The position numbers and the translations under genes are program-made. A stretch of 50,895 bases of DNA from Vulcanimicrobiota bacterium. GTDB lineage: Bacteria; Vulcanimicrobiota; Vulcanimicrobiia; Vulcanimicrobiales; Vulcanimicrobiaceae. This document shows positions 7,399 through 17,426 of this stretch, one piece after another. The notes under the pieces are model-generated. The model made no database searches and was not told the origin of the DNA. It saw only the letters and a list, made by a program, of their open reading frames with translations. The stretch is taken from the NCBI GenBank assembly GCA_027452165.1, contig DAIDGX010000011.1:1-50895 (forward strand), in the 5' to 3' direction. Position 1 is the stretch's first letter. Each line of letters begins with the position of its first letter.

Positions 7399-10300
7399 CT
7401 ACAAGGTCGGAAGCGGTAGTGACGGCCGCGTCGTCAGATCGGGACGTACGTCGGGAGCGTTTTCGAGTGCGCGATCCATCAAGCGTAGCGCGAAGTCGAG
7501 TTGAGGATCGCGTCCATCGCGGTAGTCGTGCGGCGCGATATCGACGTCGTAATCCGGATCGGTTCCATAATTTTCCACCTTCCAGCCCACGTCCGAGAAC
7601 CAAAACGAGTACTCCGGTTGCGTGGTAAGCGTTCCGTCAACCAGTGAGTGGTAGGGTTCGATCCCGATAACGCCACCCCACGTGCGCTTGCCCACGAGCG
7701 GCCCAAGTTTGTAGAGCTTGAAACAGTGGCTGAAAATGTCTCCGTCAGAGCCGGCAAATTGGTTCGTCAGCGCGACGATCGGTCCAGCGACCGATTCGGG
7801 CGGATAGGGGATCGGGGCGCCGTAGCGCGGCACGTCGTACCCGACGCGTTTGCGCGCAAGCTTCTCGAGTAGCAGCGGCGAGACATGGCCGCCGCGATTG
7901 TAACGCACATCGACGAGCAAGCCACGGCAATCGAACTCACTCAAATATCCCCGATGGAACTCGGCAAATCCCCATGGTCCCATGTCGGGTATGTGCACGT
8001 AGCCCACGCGCCCACCGGTGCGCTCATGCACGTAGCGGCGATTCGCCTCCACCCATGCGCGATAGCGCAGCGCGTTCTCCCGCGCAAGCGCTTTGACGAC
8101 GATCGTGCGTTCTTCGTCCTTGCGCGTGCGCACCGTGATCGCGACGTCTCTGCCCGCGCAGTTGATCAGCAATCGCTCGGGCGTTACCTCTCTGGAAAGC
8201 CGCTTGCCGCCCACGGCGACCAGCAGGTCGTTTTCGTGCACGTCGAGCCCGGGCTCGGCGAGTGGTGAGTCGCTCGCGCGCGTCCACGAATCGCCGCGAT
8301 AGATGCGCGCGATGCGATATCCGCCGCGTGGTTCGTCCCAAGCCAGATCAGCACCGAGAAATCCGCGCTGATACTGCGGCGGCACGCGGTGATCGCCGCC
8401 GTACTCGTAGGCGTGCGAGGTGCCGAGTTCGCCTTGCATCTCCCAGATGACGTCCGAGAGTTCGGTGCGCGTGCGCACGCGCGGCAGCACGGCGTTGTAG
8501 CGGTCGAAGACGCGATCCCAGTCGATGTCGCTCATGTCTTCTACCCAGAAATGTTCGGTTTGCAGGCGCCACGCTTCGCGGAACATCTGCGCCCACTCAT
8601 CGCGCGGCACGATCTCGACGCTCGCGCGATCCAGGTCGATCCAGCCGCTCTTGCGTCCCGGGTCGGGCGCCGGCTTCTCGGGCTCGTCGTCGGAGAGCTC
8701 GCTTGTGGCATCGATCGCGCGCAAGCGTTCGTGCGAGCGATAGAGCAACGTGCGGCCGTCCGCGCCGAGTGCGATCTCACCGACGTCGCTTGCAACGATG
8801 CCCTGGCGCAGTTGATCGAAATCGTACGCAAAGAGCGTGCCGAGCCCGCGAGCGTCGTCCTCGTCGTCGTCATTTCCCGCGGGTTTGATGCCGCTGACCG
8901 GAAAGCGCGTATAGAGTACGCGTCCCTTGACCGCGACGAGTTGATCGTACTCGCCTTCCTCCACCGGAAAGGCGAGCACGCGCCCTTGAATCTCGTCGAA
9001 ATCGATATCGAAGCGCGGCGCATCGTGTTTGCCGCCCTTCTTTGCATCGTCGTCGTGATCTCCATCGTGATCGTGATCGTGATCGCGATGCAGCGGGCGG
9101 GGTTTGGGCACAAACGGCGACGGCACGTCGGTACGCAACGTCACGACGAACGGGCGCTGCGCCTGCGGGAAGCTCAAATCGAACTGCAGCGCGTCGTACA
9201 CCGGATTGAAGTCGCGCGTCGAGATGAAGTACAGATACTTCCCTTCTGGGTCCCATGCAGGCGAGTGATCGACGCGCAGCGGCGAGGTGATGTCGTGCAC
9301 CTTGCCCGATTTCACTTTGACGACCCGCAGGATCGAGGTGCCTTGCGCGGGCCACCAGACGTATGCCACGAAGCGTCCATCGGGCGAGAAGGCGAGGTCG
9401 CTTACACGGCGCGCAGGGCTCGTGTCGACCAACTGCACCTTACCGTCATCGAGATCGAGCAGGCAGAGTTCGTGGCGATGATTCGCAAAGGCGAGAACGT
9501 CGGCGACGGGCGATGCAACCAGTTCCGTGACGCGTCCGATGTCGCCGTGCGTGAGCAGTTTTGGTTCGTCGTTCGTATCGGCGCGGTGCACTGCGAGTTG
9601 CTCGTAGCCGTTTGCATCGGTAACGCAAACGAAGCGTTTCCCATCTTTCAACCACGCGAGCAGGCGTGAGCGCACGCCGCTCGAGCCGCCATGCTGCGTG
9701 ACGGCGCCCTCGAAGAGCGGCATCGTGAAAACCGTTCCGCGCGAGACGAAGGCAAGGTGCGCACCGTCGGGATGCGCCGCGAAGGATTCGAGCGAGGCCG
9801 ATGCGCCTTCGAACCGACGCACGGTTTGCGGTGCGGCCGAGGGTGCGTTGACATCGAGTTCGCGCACCGTGTCGCTTGGGAGGTCGAGCAGCGAGATCGC
9901 GCCACCGGCCGTGTACACGATGCGCGTACCGTCGGTCGAGGGAAAGCGCACGTAATACTCAGCTTCGTGCGTGTGGCGCGTGATGTCGCTGCCGTCAAGT
10001 GCGCACGAATAGATGTTGCCGATCCCTTCGTGATCGCTCAAGAAATAGAGACGCGAACCGACGAGCATCGGCCACACCGGGTTGCCATCGGGCAGCGGGA
10101 TCCGTTCGAACTCGCCGCGCACCGCCGCATCGCACCATACTTCGCCTGCGGTTCCGCCGCGATAGCGCTTCCAGCGCGCCGGATCGACGGCGTTACGTCC
10201 AAGCGCGATCGTGCCCCCGGCGTCAACCCAGAACGTGCGCGCATGCCCCAGGTTGAGGTCGCGCACGGTTCCGCTTTCGAGCGCAACCGCGCGCGCGAAG

Positions 10301-10644
10301 GTCTCGCCTTCGAACCACGCGCCCGCGTTGCTCACGAAGTAGATCTCGCGGCCGTCTGCGCTCCAACCCATCACCTGCGCGGTGGTCGAACCGAGGAAGG
10401 TGAGCCGCTGCGGCTGCCCTCCGCCCGCGGGCATCACGTACACCTCGGGATTGCCTTCGTCGTTGCTCGTGAAGGCGAGGCGCTCGCCATCGGGGGAGAG
10501 TCGCGGCGTGGCGCACGTACCGAAGCTCACGGTGAGGCGGCTCGCCGTCCCCCCGGATGCCGGCACGCTCCACAGGTCGTCCTCGCAGACGAAGACGATG
10601 CGGTCGTGGGCGATGGTGGGATAGCGATAGTAGCCGTTCGTCAT
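7399..10644 (-). CDS. Tricorn protease homologue (S41-like)
   Basis: Large cytosolic peptidase predicted to trim oligopeptides released by other proteases. At 1081 aa it is close to the archaeal tricorn length. Residues about 1-320 form the first beta-propeller, about 320-650 the second, then the C1 domain, a PDZ domain (about 760-850) and the C2 catalytic domain. The catalytic set aligns with archaeal tricorn: S743-H744 in GTSHAYEYGG, the nucleophile S966 in NQFAGSDGDIF and E1024 in VENYGTDPDYD. An unusual His/Asp-rich stretch lies at about 519-541 between propeller blades. No partner aminopeptidases (F1, F2, F3) are adjacent. It is divergent from uppS with a shared 73-bp intergenic region. 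Confidence 0.93.
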   Translation of the reverse strand: MTNGYYRYPTIAHDRIVFVCEDDLWSVPASGGTASRLTVSFGTCATPRLSPDGERLAFTSNDEGNPEVYVMPAGGGQPQRLTFLGSTTAQVMGWSADGREIYFVSNAGAWFEGETFARAVALESGTVRDLNLGHARTFWVDAGGTIALGRNAVDPARWKRYRGGTAGEVWCDAAVRGEFERIPLPDGNPVWPMLVGSRLYFLSDHEGIGNIYSCALDGSDITRHTHEAEYYVRFPSTDGTRIVYTAGGAISLLDLPSDTVRELDVNAPSAAPQTVRRFEGASASLESFAAHPDGAHLAFVSRGTVFTMPLFEGAVTQHGGSSGVRSRLLAWLKDGKRFVCVTDANGYEQLAVHRADTNDEPKLLTHGDIGRVTELVASPVADVLAFANHRHELCLLDLDDGKVQLVDTSPARRVSDLAFSPDGRFVAYVWWPAQGTSILRVVKVKSGKVHDITSPLRVDHSPAWDPEGKYLYFISTRDFNPVYDALQFDLSFPQAQRPFVVTLRTDVPSPFVPKPRPLHRDHDHDHDGDHDDDAKKGGKHDAPRFDIDFDEIQGRVLAFPVEEGEYDQLVAVKGRVLYTRFPVSGIKPAGNDDDEDDARGLGTLFAYDFDQLRQGIVASDVGEIALGADGRTLLYRSHERLRAIDATSELSDDEPEKPAPDPGRKSGWIDLDRASVEIVPRDEWAQMFREAWRLQTEHFWVEDMSDIDWDRVFDRYNAVLPRVRTRTELSDVIWEMQGELGTSHAYEYGGDHRVPPQYQRGFLGADLAWDEPRGGYRIARIYRGDSWTRASDSPLAEPGLDVHENDLLVAVGGKRLSREVTPERLLINCAGRDVAITVRTRKDEERTIVVKALARENALRYRAWVEANRRYVHERTGGRVGYVHIPDMGPWGFAEFHRGYLSEFDCRGLLVDVRYNRGGHVSPLLLEKLARKRVGYDVPRYGAPIPYPPESVAGPIVALTNQFAGSDGDIFSHCFKLYKLGPLVGKRTWGGVIGIEPYHSLVDGTLTTQPEYSFWFSDVGWKVENYGTDPDYDVDIAPHDYRDGRDPQLDFALRLMDRALENAPDVRPDLTTRPSLPLPTL

Positions 10645-10695
10645 GACGGGCTTCCTGTTGGCGAATGGGCCACACCGCTCTTGCGCCTAGCGGTT

Positions 10696-10712
10696 ACTTT
10701 GTGATACAAAGT
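10696..10712. promoter_or_regulatory. Perfect palindrome between tricorn and uppS
   Basis: ACTTTGT-GAT-ACAAAGT: two 7-bp arms around a 3-bp centre, ending 5 bp before the uppS ATG. It covers a possible extended -10 (TG, one base, then GATACA at 10703-10708) that would give uppS an almost leaderless transcript. It is probably an operator for one or both divergent genes; the regulator is unknown. Confidence 0.6.
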
Positions 10713-10717
10713 GAATC

Positions 10718-11434
10718 ATGCTGAACGCCCCCGCGTTAGCCCCCGCGCCCTCGCATGTTGCCGTGATCATGGACGGCAACCGGCGCTGGGCGCGCGAGCG
10801 TGGTCTCCCCATCGCCGAAGGATATCGCCGCGGGGTGGATGCGCTTCGCGCCACGGTGCGCGCGGCCGCCAGGTCCGGCGTCGGTCGGGTGACCGTCTAT
10901 GGCTTTTCTACCGAGAACTGGCGCCGCGAGGCGGGCGAGGTGGGGCTACTGATGGGGCTCTACGCGGCCTGCGCGCAAGCCGAGCGCCCGCAGCTGCTGC
11001 GGCAGGGTGTGCGCGTCGAGATCGTCGGTGACCTCGATGCCTTTCCGTTTCCGGCGCGCGCCGCGCTGCGCGATCTCACCGAGGCGACTCGTCACAACAC
11101 CCGCGTCACCCTCGCGCTCGCGCTCAACTATAGCGGTCGTAGCGAGATCGTCCGCGCGGTGCGTGCCCTCGCGACCGAGGTCCGGAGCGGCCGCCTAGCT
11201 CCCGAAGCGATCGACGAAGCGGCGTTGCGCACGAAGATGTATGCGCCGCACGCACCCGATCCCGATCTGTTGATTCGTACCGGTGCCGAGTACCGCATCT
11301 CGAATTTTTTGCTCTACCAGCTCGCCTATACCGAACTGCTTACGCTCCCGGTGATGTGGCCCGACTTCACCGAGGTGCATTTCGACGATGCGCTCGTCTC
11401 GTATGCCGAACGGCAACGCCGCTACGGCTGTTGA
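10718..11434 (+). CDS. uppS: Isoprenyl transferase (undecaprenyl diphosphate synthase family)
   Basis: cis-Prenyltransferase that builds the C55 (or shorter) polyprenyl diphosphate lipid carrier for wall and glycan synthesis. It is 238 aa, normal for the family. VIMDGNRRWAR carries the Mg-binding D19, GFSTENWRR follows, and LALNYSGRSEI is present. The diphosphate-binding signature, usually RTSGE.R.SNF, reads RTGAEYRISNFLLYQ (from about 187), so SG is replaced by GA while the Arg, Glu and Arg-x-Ser remain. The usual downstream partner cdsA is absent. The end overlaps the convergent GH125 gene by 13 bp. Confidence 0.93.
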   Translation: MLNAPALAPAPSHVAVIMDGNRRWARERGLPIAEGYRRGVDALRATVRAAARSGVGRVTVYGFSTENWRREAGEVGLLMGLYAACAQAERPQLLRQGVRVEIVGDLDAFPFPARAALRDLTEATRHNTRVTLALALNYSGRSEIVRAVRALATEVRSGRLAPEAIDEAALRTKMYAPHAPDPDLLIRTGAEYRISNFLLYQLAYTELLTLPVMWPDFTEVHFDDALVSYAERQRRYGC

Positions 11435-12795
11435 TTGATCGCCGCGTCGCGACCCGCGGAGAGTAATGCTCCGAGGGTCCGCACGAGATCGGCGGTGTTG
11501 TCGAGTTGCACGAGCGTTGGAACGAGCGTCGGCGTCTGCGAGAGCGTCTCGAACGGTACGATCGTGCCGCCGGCGACGAACGGCGTCTCTGGCATGCCGG
11601 CGACGGTGCGGAAGAGCAACTCCGCATAGAGCGCGTTCGCCCATCCAAACTCCGGACGCGTGTAGCGCCAATACCCGTCGGGATAGAAGCTCTCGTGAAT
11701 CAATCCGGTCTCGCTATCGGTCTCGGCGAGGGTAGTGATGCTGTTCTCGATCTCCAGGTCGTCGGTCGAGGTGAGCGCGCGTCCGATGATACCAAGCGGC
11801 CAGACGTTCCCGTAGGGCGTGTGCGGGCTTCCGAGCCCTTGGGCGTAGCGCCCCGAAAAATACCACGGGTTGTCCATGCTCAGCGTGAACGCGCGTGTGT
11901 TGATGTAGATCGGATCAAAGAACGACGACCAGTCGAGATATGGAAGCGTCGTCAGGTTCGGAATGTTCGCATCGTCCATGAGGTTGTCGTGACCGTAACC
12001 ATCGGTCTCGTATGCGTACATCCACACGCCGCGTTCCCGGTTGTAGAAGATGCCGTATCGGAGTATGCCCGTCATTACCCTGGCGGCGACGCGCTGCGCG
12101 CGTTGCGCGAGCGCGCCGTCGTGGTAGCCGCGTATCGCTAGGTCGGCGATCGCCCGTAGCGCGACCACGGCGATCGCGTTTTGAGGAATGTTGAAACGAT
12201 ACTGCACCGGATCGTCGGACGGGCGAAAAGCGCACCAGATCAAACCGGTGTTGGGGTTGTAGCGATCGTCGGTGTACACATGGTACGGGTAACGATAGTG
12301 GCTGCACGTCGCGTGGCGTTCCTCGCACGAGTACGTGTACACCACCTGACGCAAGGCAACGTGCAGTTCCGGTGTGAAGACGCTTGCGTCGTTCGTTTGT
12401 CGCACGTACACCTTGGCGAGCAACACGGGCCACGCAATCGAGTCCACCTCCCACTTGCGTTCCCATACATGGTAGTCGGCTTGGAATGCGTTTGCGTACA
12501 CGTCATGGTTGATCGCGCGCGCGTCGCGTTCGATCACGCCGGCGAATCGCCGTCGCAGTATCGGGAACTCCTGCTGAAAGCGCACGTACGGCACGGTCTG
12601 CGCCGCCGAGTCGCGCAGCCACATCGCCGGGATGTCGCCCGTCTGTACGTACGTCGTTTCGTCGTCTTCGGGGAAAAAATCGTGGAAGAGCGTGTGAAAG
12701 AGCGAAGCGGTCTCGATCGCGCGCGTGCGCTTGCCCGTCAGCGGCAGGATCAGCGTTTGCGCGATCAGCAGCGCCGCGACGATCGGTTTGAGCAT
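11422..12795 (-). CDS. GH125 family exo-alpha-1,6-mannosidase-like glycosidase, exported
   Basis: A 457-aa protein with an N-terminal hydrophobic export segment (about 1-20), then a GH125 (Mug157-like) catalytic domain. Family motifs: TGDIPAMWLRDSAAQ (about 51-65), WERKWEVDS, MDDANIPNLTTLPYL (catalytic acid Asp region), GLGSPHTPYGNVWPLG and GLIHESFYP (general base Glu region). Characterised GH125 enzymes are inverting exo-alpha-1,6-mannosidases, so alpha-mannan or N-glycan scavenging is the likely role. Its ATG follows directly on the stop of the upstream serine hydrolase gene, so the two are probably cotranscribed. There is no CAZyme cluster or transporter next to it. Confidence 0.88.
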   Translation of the reverse strand: MLKPIVAALLIAQTLILPLTGKRTRAIETASLFHTLFHDFFPEDDETTYVQTGDIPAMWLRDSAAQTVPYVRFQQEFPILRRRFAGVIERDARAINHDVYANAFQADYHVWERKWEVDSIAWPVLLAKVYVRQTNDASVFTPELHVALRQVVYTYSCEERHATCSHYRYPYHVYTDDRYNPNTGLIWCAFRPSDDPVQYRFNIPQNAIAVVALRAIADLAIRGYHDGALAQRAQRVAARVMTGILRYGIFYNRERGVWMYAYETDGYGHDNLMDDANIPNLTTLPYLDWSSFFDPIYINTRAFTLSMDNPWYFSGRYAQGLGSPHTPYGNVWPLGIIGRALTSTDDLEIENSITTLAETDSETGLIHESFYPDGYWRYTRPEFGWANALYAELLFRTVAGMPETPFVAGGTIVPFETLSQTPTLVPTLVQLDNTADLVRTLGALLSAGRDAAINQQP

Positions 12796-13983
12796 CTAGG
12801 GCGTTGATTCAATATGTAACGCGTCGATCTTGCCGTTGAGCAAGCGCATCGTCGCATACAGCTGCGCGCGGTCGAAACTCAAGCGGTAGTGTTCCATCCC
12901 GCCCTCGCGGGAGAGAAACTCTTGCGCGCGCAGCGGACCGAGCGGTGCTAAACGCTCGCGGAACGCGCGCAGCTCGTCGCGGTTCAGACGCCGGCGAAAC
13001 GTGGGGGTGAGGAGCCCCGCGTCGATCGTACCGGCGGCAAGCTGCGCGATCGCGAGCGCGAGGATTTTGGTGGCGGCCGGGTTTTCGTTCTCTGCGGGCT
13101 GGTTCAGGCTTGCGACCTGCGTGCGGTCGAGGGGCTCGACGATCGCGAGGATGCTCATCGCGAGCGGGGCGAGGTCGACGCGGTCGGCATTCGTGAGGAT
13201 GACGATCGCGATACCGTTGCCGGTGTCGATGGCGTCGAGCGCGCTGAAGCCGTCGAGATATCCGGGGTGCTCCGCGATCGGCCGGCCATACCAGCGCGTG
13301 ACGAAGAACCCGTAGCCATAATTCGTCGGACGCCCGTCGCGTAGATATCGTGTGGTTGTCATTGCCGTCACGTCGGCTTGCGTTACGACGCGCCCGGCGA
13401 AGAGTGCTTCGAGCCAGCGGAGCAGATCGGGCACGTTGCTGCTCATGGCGGCGGCGCTTCCCGTGAACTGCGGGAAATCGCGCTCTCGCGTCAATGGCGA
13501 AACCGCGACGTTGTACGCACGCGGCAAGGACACGCTCGTCGAGATCAGGTGTAGCGGCTCCAAGATACGCTCGCGTAGCGTATGCGAAAACGGCGAACCC
13601 GTCGCGCGTTCGAGTGCTGCACCGAGCGCGAGATAGTTTGCGTTGTCGTACCGCCACGTTACACCGTCGCTCTGCGCGAGTTCATCGCGGATGCGCGCGT
13701 CGAGTGGAAGCTCGCCGCGCTCCGCTGCATCGAGCACGAGCGCCGCGGTGAACTGCTTGGTGATCGAGCCGATCCGGTAAATCGTGTAGGCGTCCGCGGG
13801 CGCGCCGGTTGCGCGATCGCGCACGCCGTAACCGCGCAATGCGAGCGTATCTCTCCCGCGTGCGACGCCGAGCGAAAGCCCAGCGATCGCATGGGCGCGC
13901 ATCACGTGCCGCACGATGCGATCGATCGCGCTCGCCTGCTTGGCCGAGAGTGCGAACGCGGCAAGAACGAACGCGGGAAGCAT
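12796..13983 (-). CDS. Serine hydrolase, beta-lactamase/DD-peptidase (S12) family, exported
   Basis: From ATG 13983 it is 395 aa with a signal peptide (MLPAFVLAAFALSAKQASA). Penicillin-binding-fold motifs are in order: SITK (S73, K76), Y112-D-N114 in RYDNANY, and H239-P-G in place of KTG. This set is typical of S12 esterases and class-C-like hydrolases rather than dedicated beta-lactamases. A C-terminal lipocalin-like part (from about 310) may help substrate binding. Longer in-frame starts reach 14277 but would overlap the divergent gene and mask the signal peptide. It is the first gene of a pair with GH125. Confidence 0.85.
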   Translation of the reverse strand: MLPAFVLAAFALSAKQASAIDRIVRHVMRAHAIAGLSLGVARGRDTLALRGYGVRDRATGAPADAYTIYRIGSITKQFTAALVLDAAERGELPLDARIRDELAQSDGVTWRYDNANYLALGAALERATGSPFSHTLRERILEPLHLISTSVSLPRAYNVAVSPLTRERDFPQFTGSAAAMSSNVPDLLRWLEALFAGRVVTQADVTAMTTTRYLRDGRPTNYGYGFFVTRWYGRPIAEHPGYLDGFSALDAIDTGNGIAIVILTNADRVDLAPLAMSILAIVEPLDRTQVASLNQPAENENPAATKILALAIAQLAAGTIDAGLLTPTFRRRLNRDELRAFRERLAPLGPLRAQEFLSREGGMEHYRLSFDRAQLYATMRLLNGKIDALHIESTP

Positions 13984-14046
13984 AGTGGGGTGATTCCGGC
14001 GCAGGCGAGCAAAGCCCCGGCCAATTCGCGCCGATATATCTTCAAG

Positions 14047-14484
14047 ATGACGCAGCGATTCGATCCGTTCCCGACGATGACGCTGTCCGTGCCGCACCTG
14101 CAAGAGGTCTTGGCGCGCCTGCGCGATACCACCGCGCGCCGGTCGATTACGGTGCTGCACGCCGATCGTGACGGCGAAGGTGAATGGATCCTCGCCACCA
14201 CCGCGGCGCGCTTGAAGCGCGGTCCGATCCGTTTCGTCGGTCCGGAGCCGATGAGCATTCGGTCGCTCGTCGAGCACGCAGCGCGCCTCTCGGCCGAGGT
14301 CGTTCTCGGCGGGGAGTTGCGCCGCGCCGAGGACGCGCAGGCGCTGCGCTCCGCCGCTTCGATGGGTATGCGCGTAGCCGCCGTGCTCACGACGAGCGAG
14401 CGGCGCGAGGCCGAGAACCTGCTTGGGCTGCTCGGCCCCTGGGAGCAGTACGACCTGCGGGTGATCAGCCGCCAGATGTCCTAA
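14047..14484 (+). CDS. Degenerate PilT/GspE-like secretion ATPase fold, P-loop lost
   Basis: A 145-aa protein that I read as the short core of a PilT/GspE-type ATPase. Residues about 15-30 (VPHLQEVLARLRD) resemble the helix before the P-loop. Residues 33-55 occupy the P-loop place but read HADRDGEGEWILATT, with no GKS/T. Residues 83-122 (AEVVLGGELRRAEDAQALRS and MGMRVAAVLTTSERREA) match the Walker B / His-box stretch of PilT ('D-ILVGE-RD-ETA--A---A-TGH-V--TLHT'). It has an ATG start and ends 53 bp before meaB. If the match is right, it is a non-ATPase paralogue. Its link to the mutase genes is unknown. Confidence 0.55.
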   Translation: MTQRFDPFPTMTLSVPHLQEVLARLRDTTARRSITVLHADRDGEGEWILATTAARLKRGPIRFVGPEPMSIRSLVEHAARLSAEVVLGGELRRAEDAQALRSAASMGMRVAAVLTTSERREAENLLGLLGPWEQYDLRVISRQMS

Positions 14485-14537
14485 CGGGCCGGAAGGGGAG
14501 GCCGCTTCGGCCGCGGCCCCAAAACCAGAGCGGTACT

Positions 14538-15536
14538 TTGGCGAACCTGGCTCTTGACGCGCTGCTGCGCGAATTCGACGATAAGCGACCGCGGGGACTC
14601 GCCCGCGCTATCTCCTGGGCGGAGAGCGGCCGTGGCGCCGACCTGATTGCCCACCTCTATCCGCGCATCGGCCGCGCGATGACGATCGGTCTGACCGGGC
14701 CGCCCGGCGTCGGCAAATCGACACTGTCGTCCGCGCTCGTGAAGAAGGCCCGCTCGCTCGGCAAGACCGTCGGCGTGATCTCGGTCGATCCGAGCTCGCC
14801 CTTCTCGCACGGCGCACTGCTCGGCGACCGCATTCGTCTGACCGAGCACTTCGTCGATCCCGATGTCTTCATTCGCTCGATGGCGAGCCGCGGACATCTG
14901 GGTGGTCTCTCCGGCGCGACCGCCGATGCGGTGATGCTGATGGACGCCTTCGGCCTCGACGTGGTGTTGATCGAAACGGTCGGGGTGGGCCAGAGCGAGA
15001 TCGAGATTGCCGAGCTCGCGCAGACGACCCTCGTCGCGCTCCAGCCGGGCTCGGGCGACTCGATTCAGGTGCTGAAGGCGGGGATCATGGAGATCGCCGA
15101 CATCTTCGTCGTCAACAAAGCCGACCACCCGATGGCGAATCAGTTGCGCCGCGAGATTCGCGCGATGATGGAGATGCTCTCGTTCTCGGGATGGGTTCCC
15201 GAGCTCGCGATGACGCAAGCCGTTACCGGCGACGGCATCGACGACTTGTGGCGGGCGATCGACTCGCACGTCGTGTATCTGAACGAGAGTGGCGAGATCT
15301 CGCGTAAGCGTCGCGAGGCATTCGCGCATCAGGTGCGCCAGCTCGCCCTCGGGCGTCTACAGGCACGTTTGGAGCGCCATCTGTACGACGATACGCGTAT
15401 CGATCTCGACCCCTACGCTGCCGCCGACGAGGTGCTTGCGCACTTCGGTGTGTACGGCGGCGAGGAGCCGGAGCCGGCGCTCGCCGCGGCGCGGCCGCGC
15501 GCGGTCGTGCGGGGCCTCACCGGGCACGACGGTTAG
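14538..15536 (+). CDS. meaB: Methylmalonyl-CoA mutase-associated GTPase MeaB
   Basis: G3E-family GTPase chaperone that gates adenosylcobalamin loading and protects methylmalonyl-CoA mutase. With the TTG start at 14538 it is 332 aa, the usual size. N-terminal helices (LALDALLREF..RGLARAISWAES) are followed by Walker A GPPGVGKS (about 54-61), base-recognition NKAD, and ETVGVGQSE as the switch/Walker B region. Upstream in-frame starts would run through the preceding gene, and no in-frame ATG or GTG lies between 14538 and the P-loop strand (MTIGLTG). The ribosome site is weak. A GC-rich hairpin (GGGG/CCCC with CCGC/GCGG) lies at about 14495-14521. It is first in the mutase cluster. Confidence 0.93.
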   Translation: MANLALDALLREFDDKRPRGLARAISWAESGRGADLIAHLYPRIGRAMTIGLTGPPGVGKSTLSSALVKKARSLGKTVGVISVDPSSPFSHGALLGDRIRLTEHFVDPDVFIRSMASRGHLGGLSGATADAVMLMDAFGLDVVLIETVGVGQSEIEIAELAQTTLVALQPGSGDSIQVLKAGIMEIADIFVVNKADHPMANQLRREIRAMMEMLSFSGWVPELAMTQAVTGDGIDDLWRAIDSHVVYLNESGEISRKRREAFAHQVRQLALGRLQARLERHLYDDTRIDLDPYAAADEVLAHFGVYGGEEPEPALAAARPRAVVRGLTGHDG

Positions 15537-15577
15537 CGGGTAGCGACCTCCTCCCTTGCGGGGCGGGACGCGCTTTG

Positions 15578-15593
15578 GGAGAATAGGTTCTCC
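15578..15593. repeat. Short perfect inverted repeat before mcmA1
   Basis: GGAGAA-TAGG-TTCTCC between meaB and the mutase large subunit, 12 bp before the ribosome site (AGAGGAA). It could be an operator or an RNA hairpin that helps set subunit ratios. It is short, so low certainty. Confidence 0.35.
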
Positions 15594-15621
15594 GATACCC
15601 TTCTAAAGAGGAATTTCCAGC

Positions 15622-17273
<1,652 letters not shown>

Positions 17274-17274
<1 letters not shown>

Positions 17275-17426
17275 TGTTGCGCGTGCGTAGCGAAATCGAA
17301 CGGCATCGGGTGCGCCGAACGCTTGCCGAAGTCAAGAACAAACTCGAAGAAGCACTGCGCTTGAGTCAGGCGCTCGACCAAAAAGGACATTATGGCGAAC
17401 CGACCACTTCGAATCGTCGTCGCTAA
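17274..17426 (+). CDS. 50-aa helical protein between mutase subunits
   Basis: ATG overlaps the mcmA1 stop (TAATG), an arrangement that favours translational coupling. The product is basic and predicted helical, with a heptad-like run (EIERHRVRRTLAEVKNKLEE), and ends in NRRR. The last 35 bp overlap mcmA2 in another frame. I recognise no family. It could be a small accessory peptide of the split mutase or a chance frame that fills the gap between two coupled genes. The clean TAATG junction and the coiled-coil-like pattern are the arguments for it. Confidence 0.5.

Noticed and set aside
8389-9669. 426-codon plus-strand frame opposite the tricorn gene
   Set aside because: Antisense shadow of a protein with all catalytic residues in place.
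14495-14521. GC-rich hairpin before meaB as an intrinsic terminator
   Set aside because: No T-run; followed by AAAACC and soon by the meaB start.
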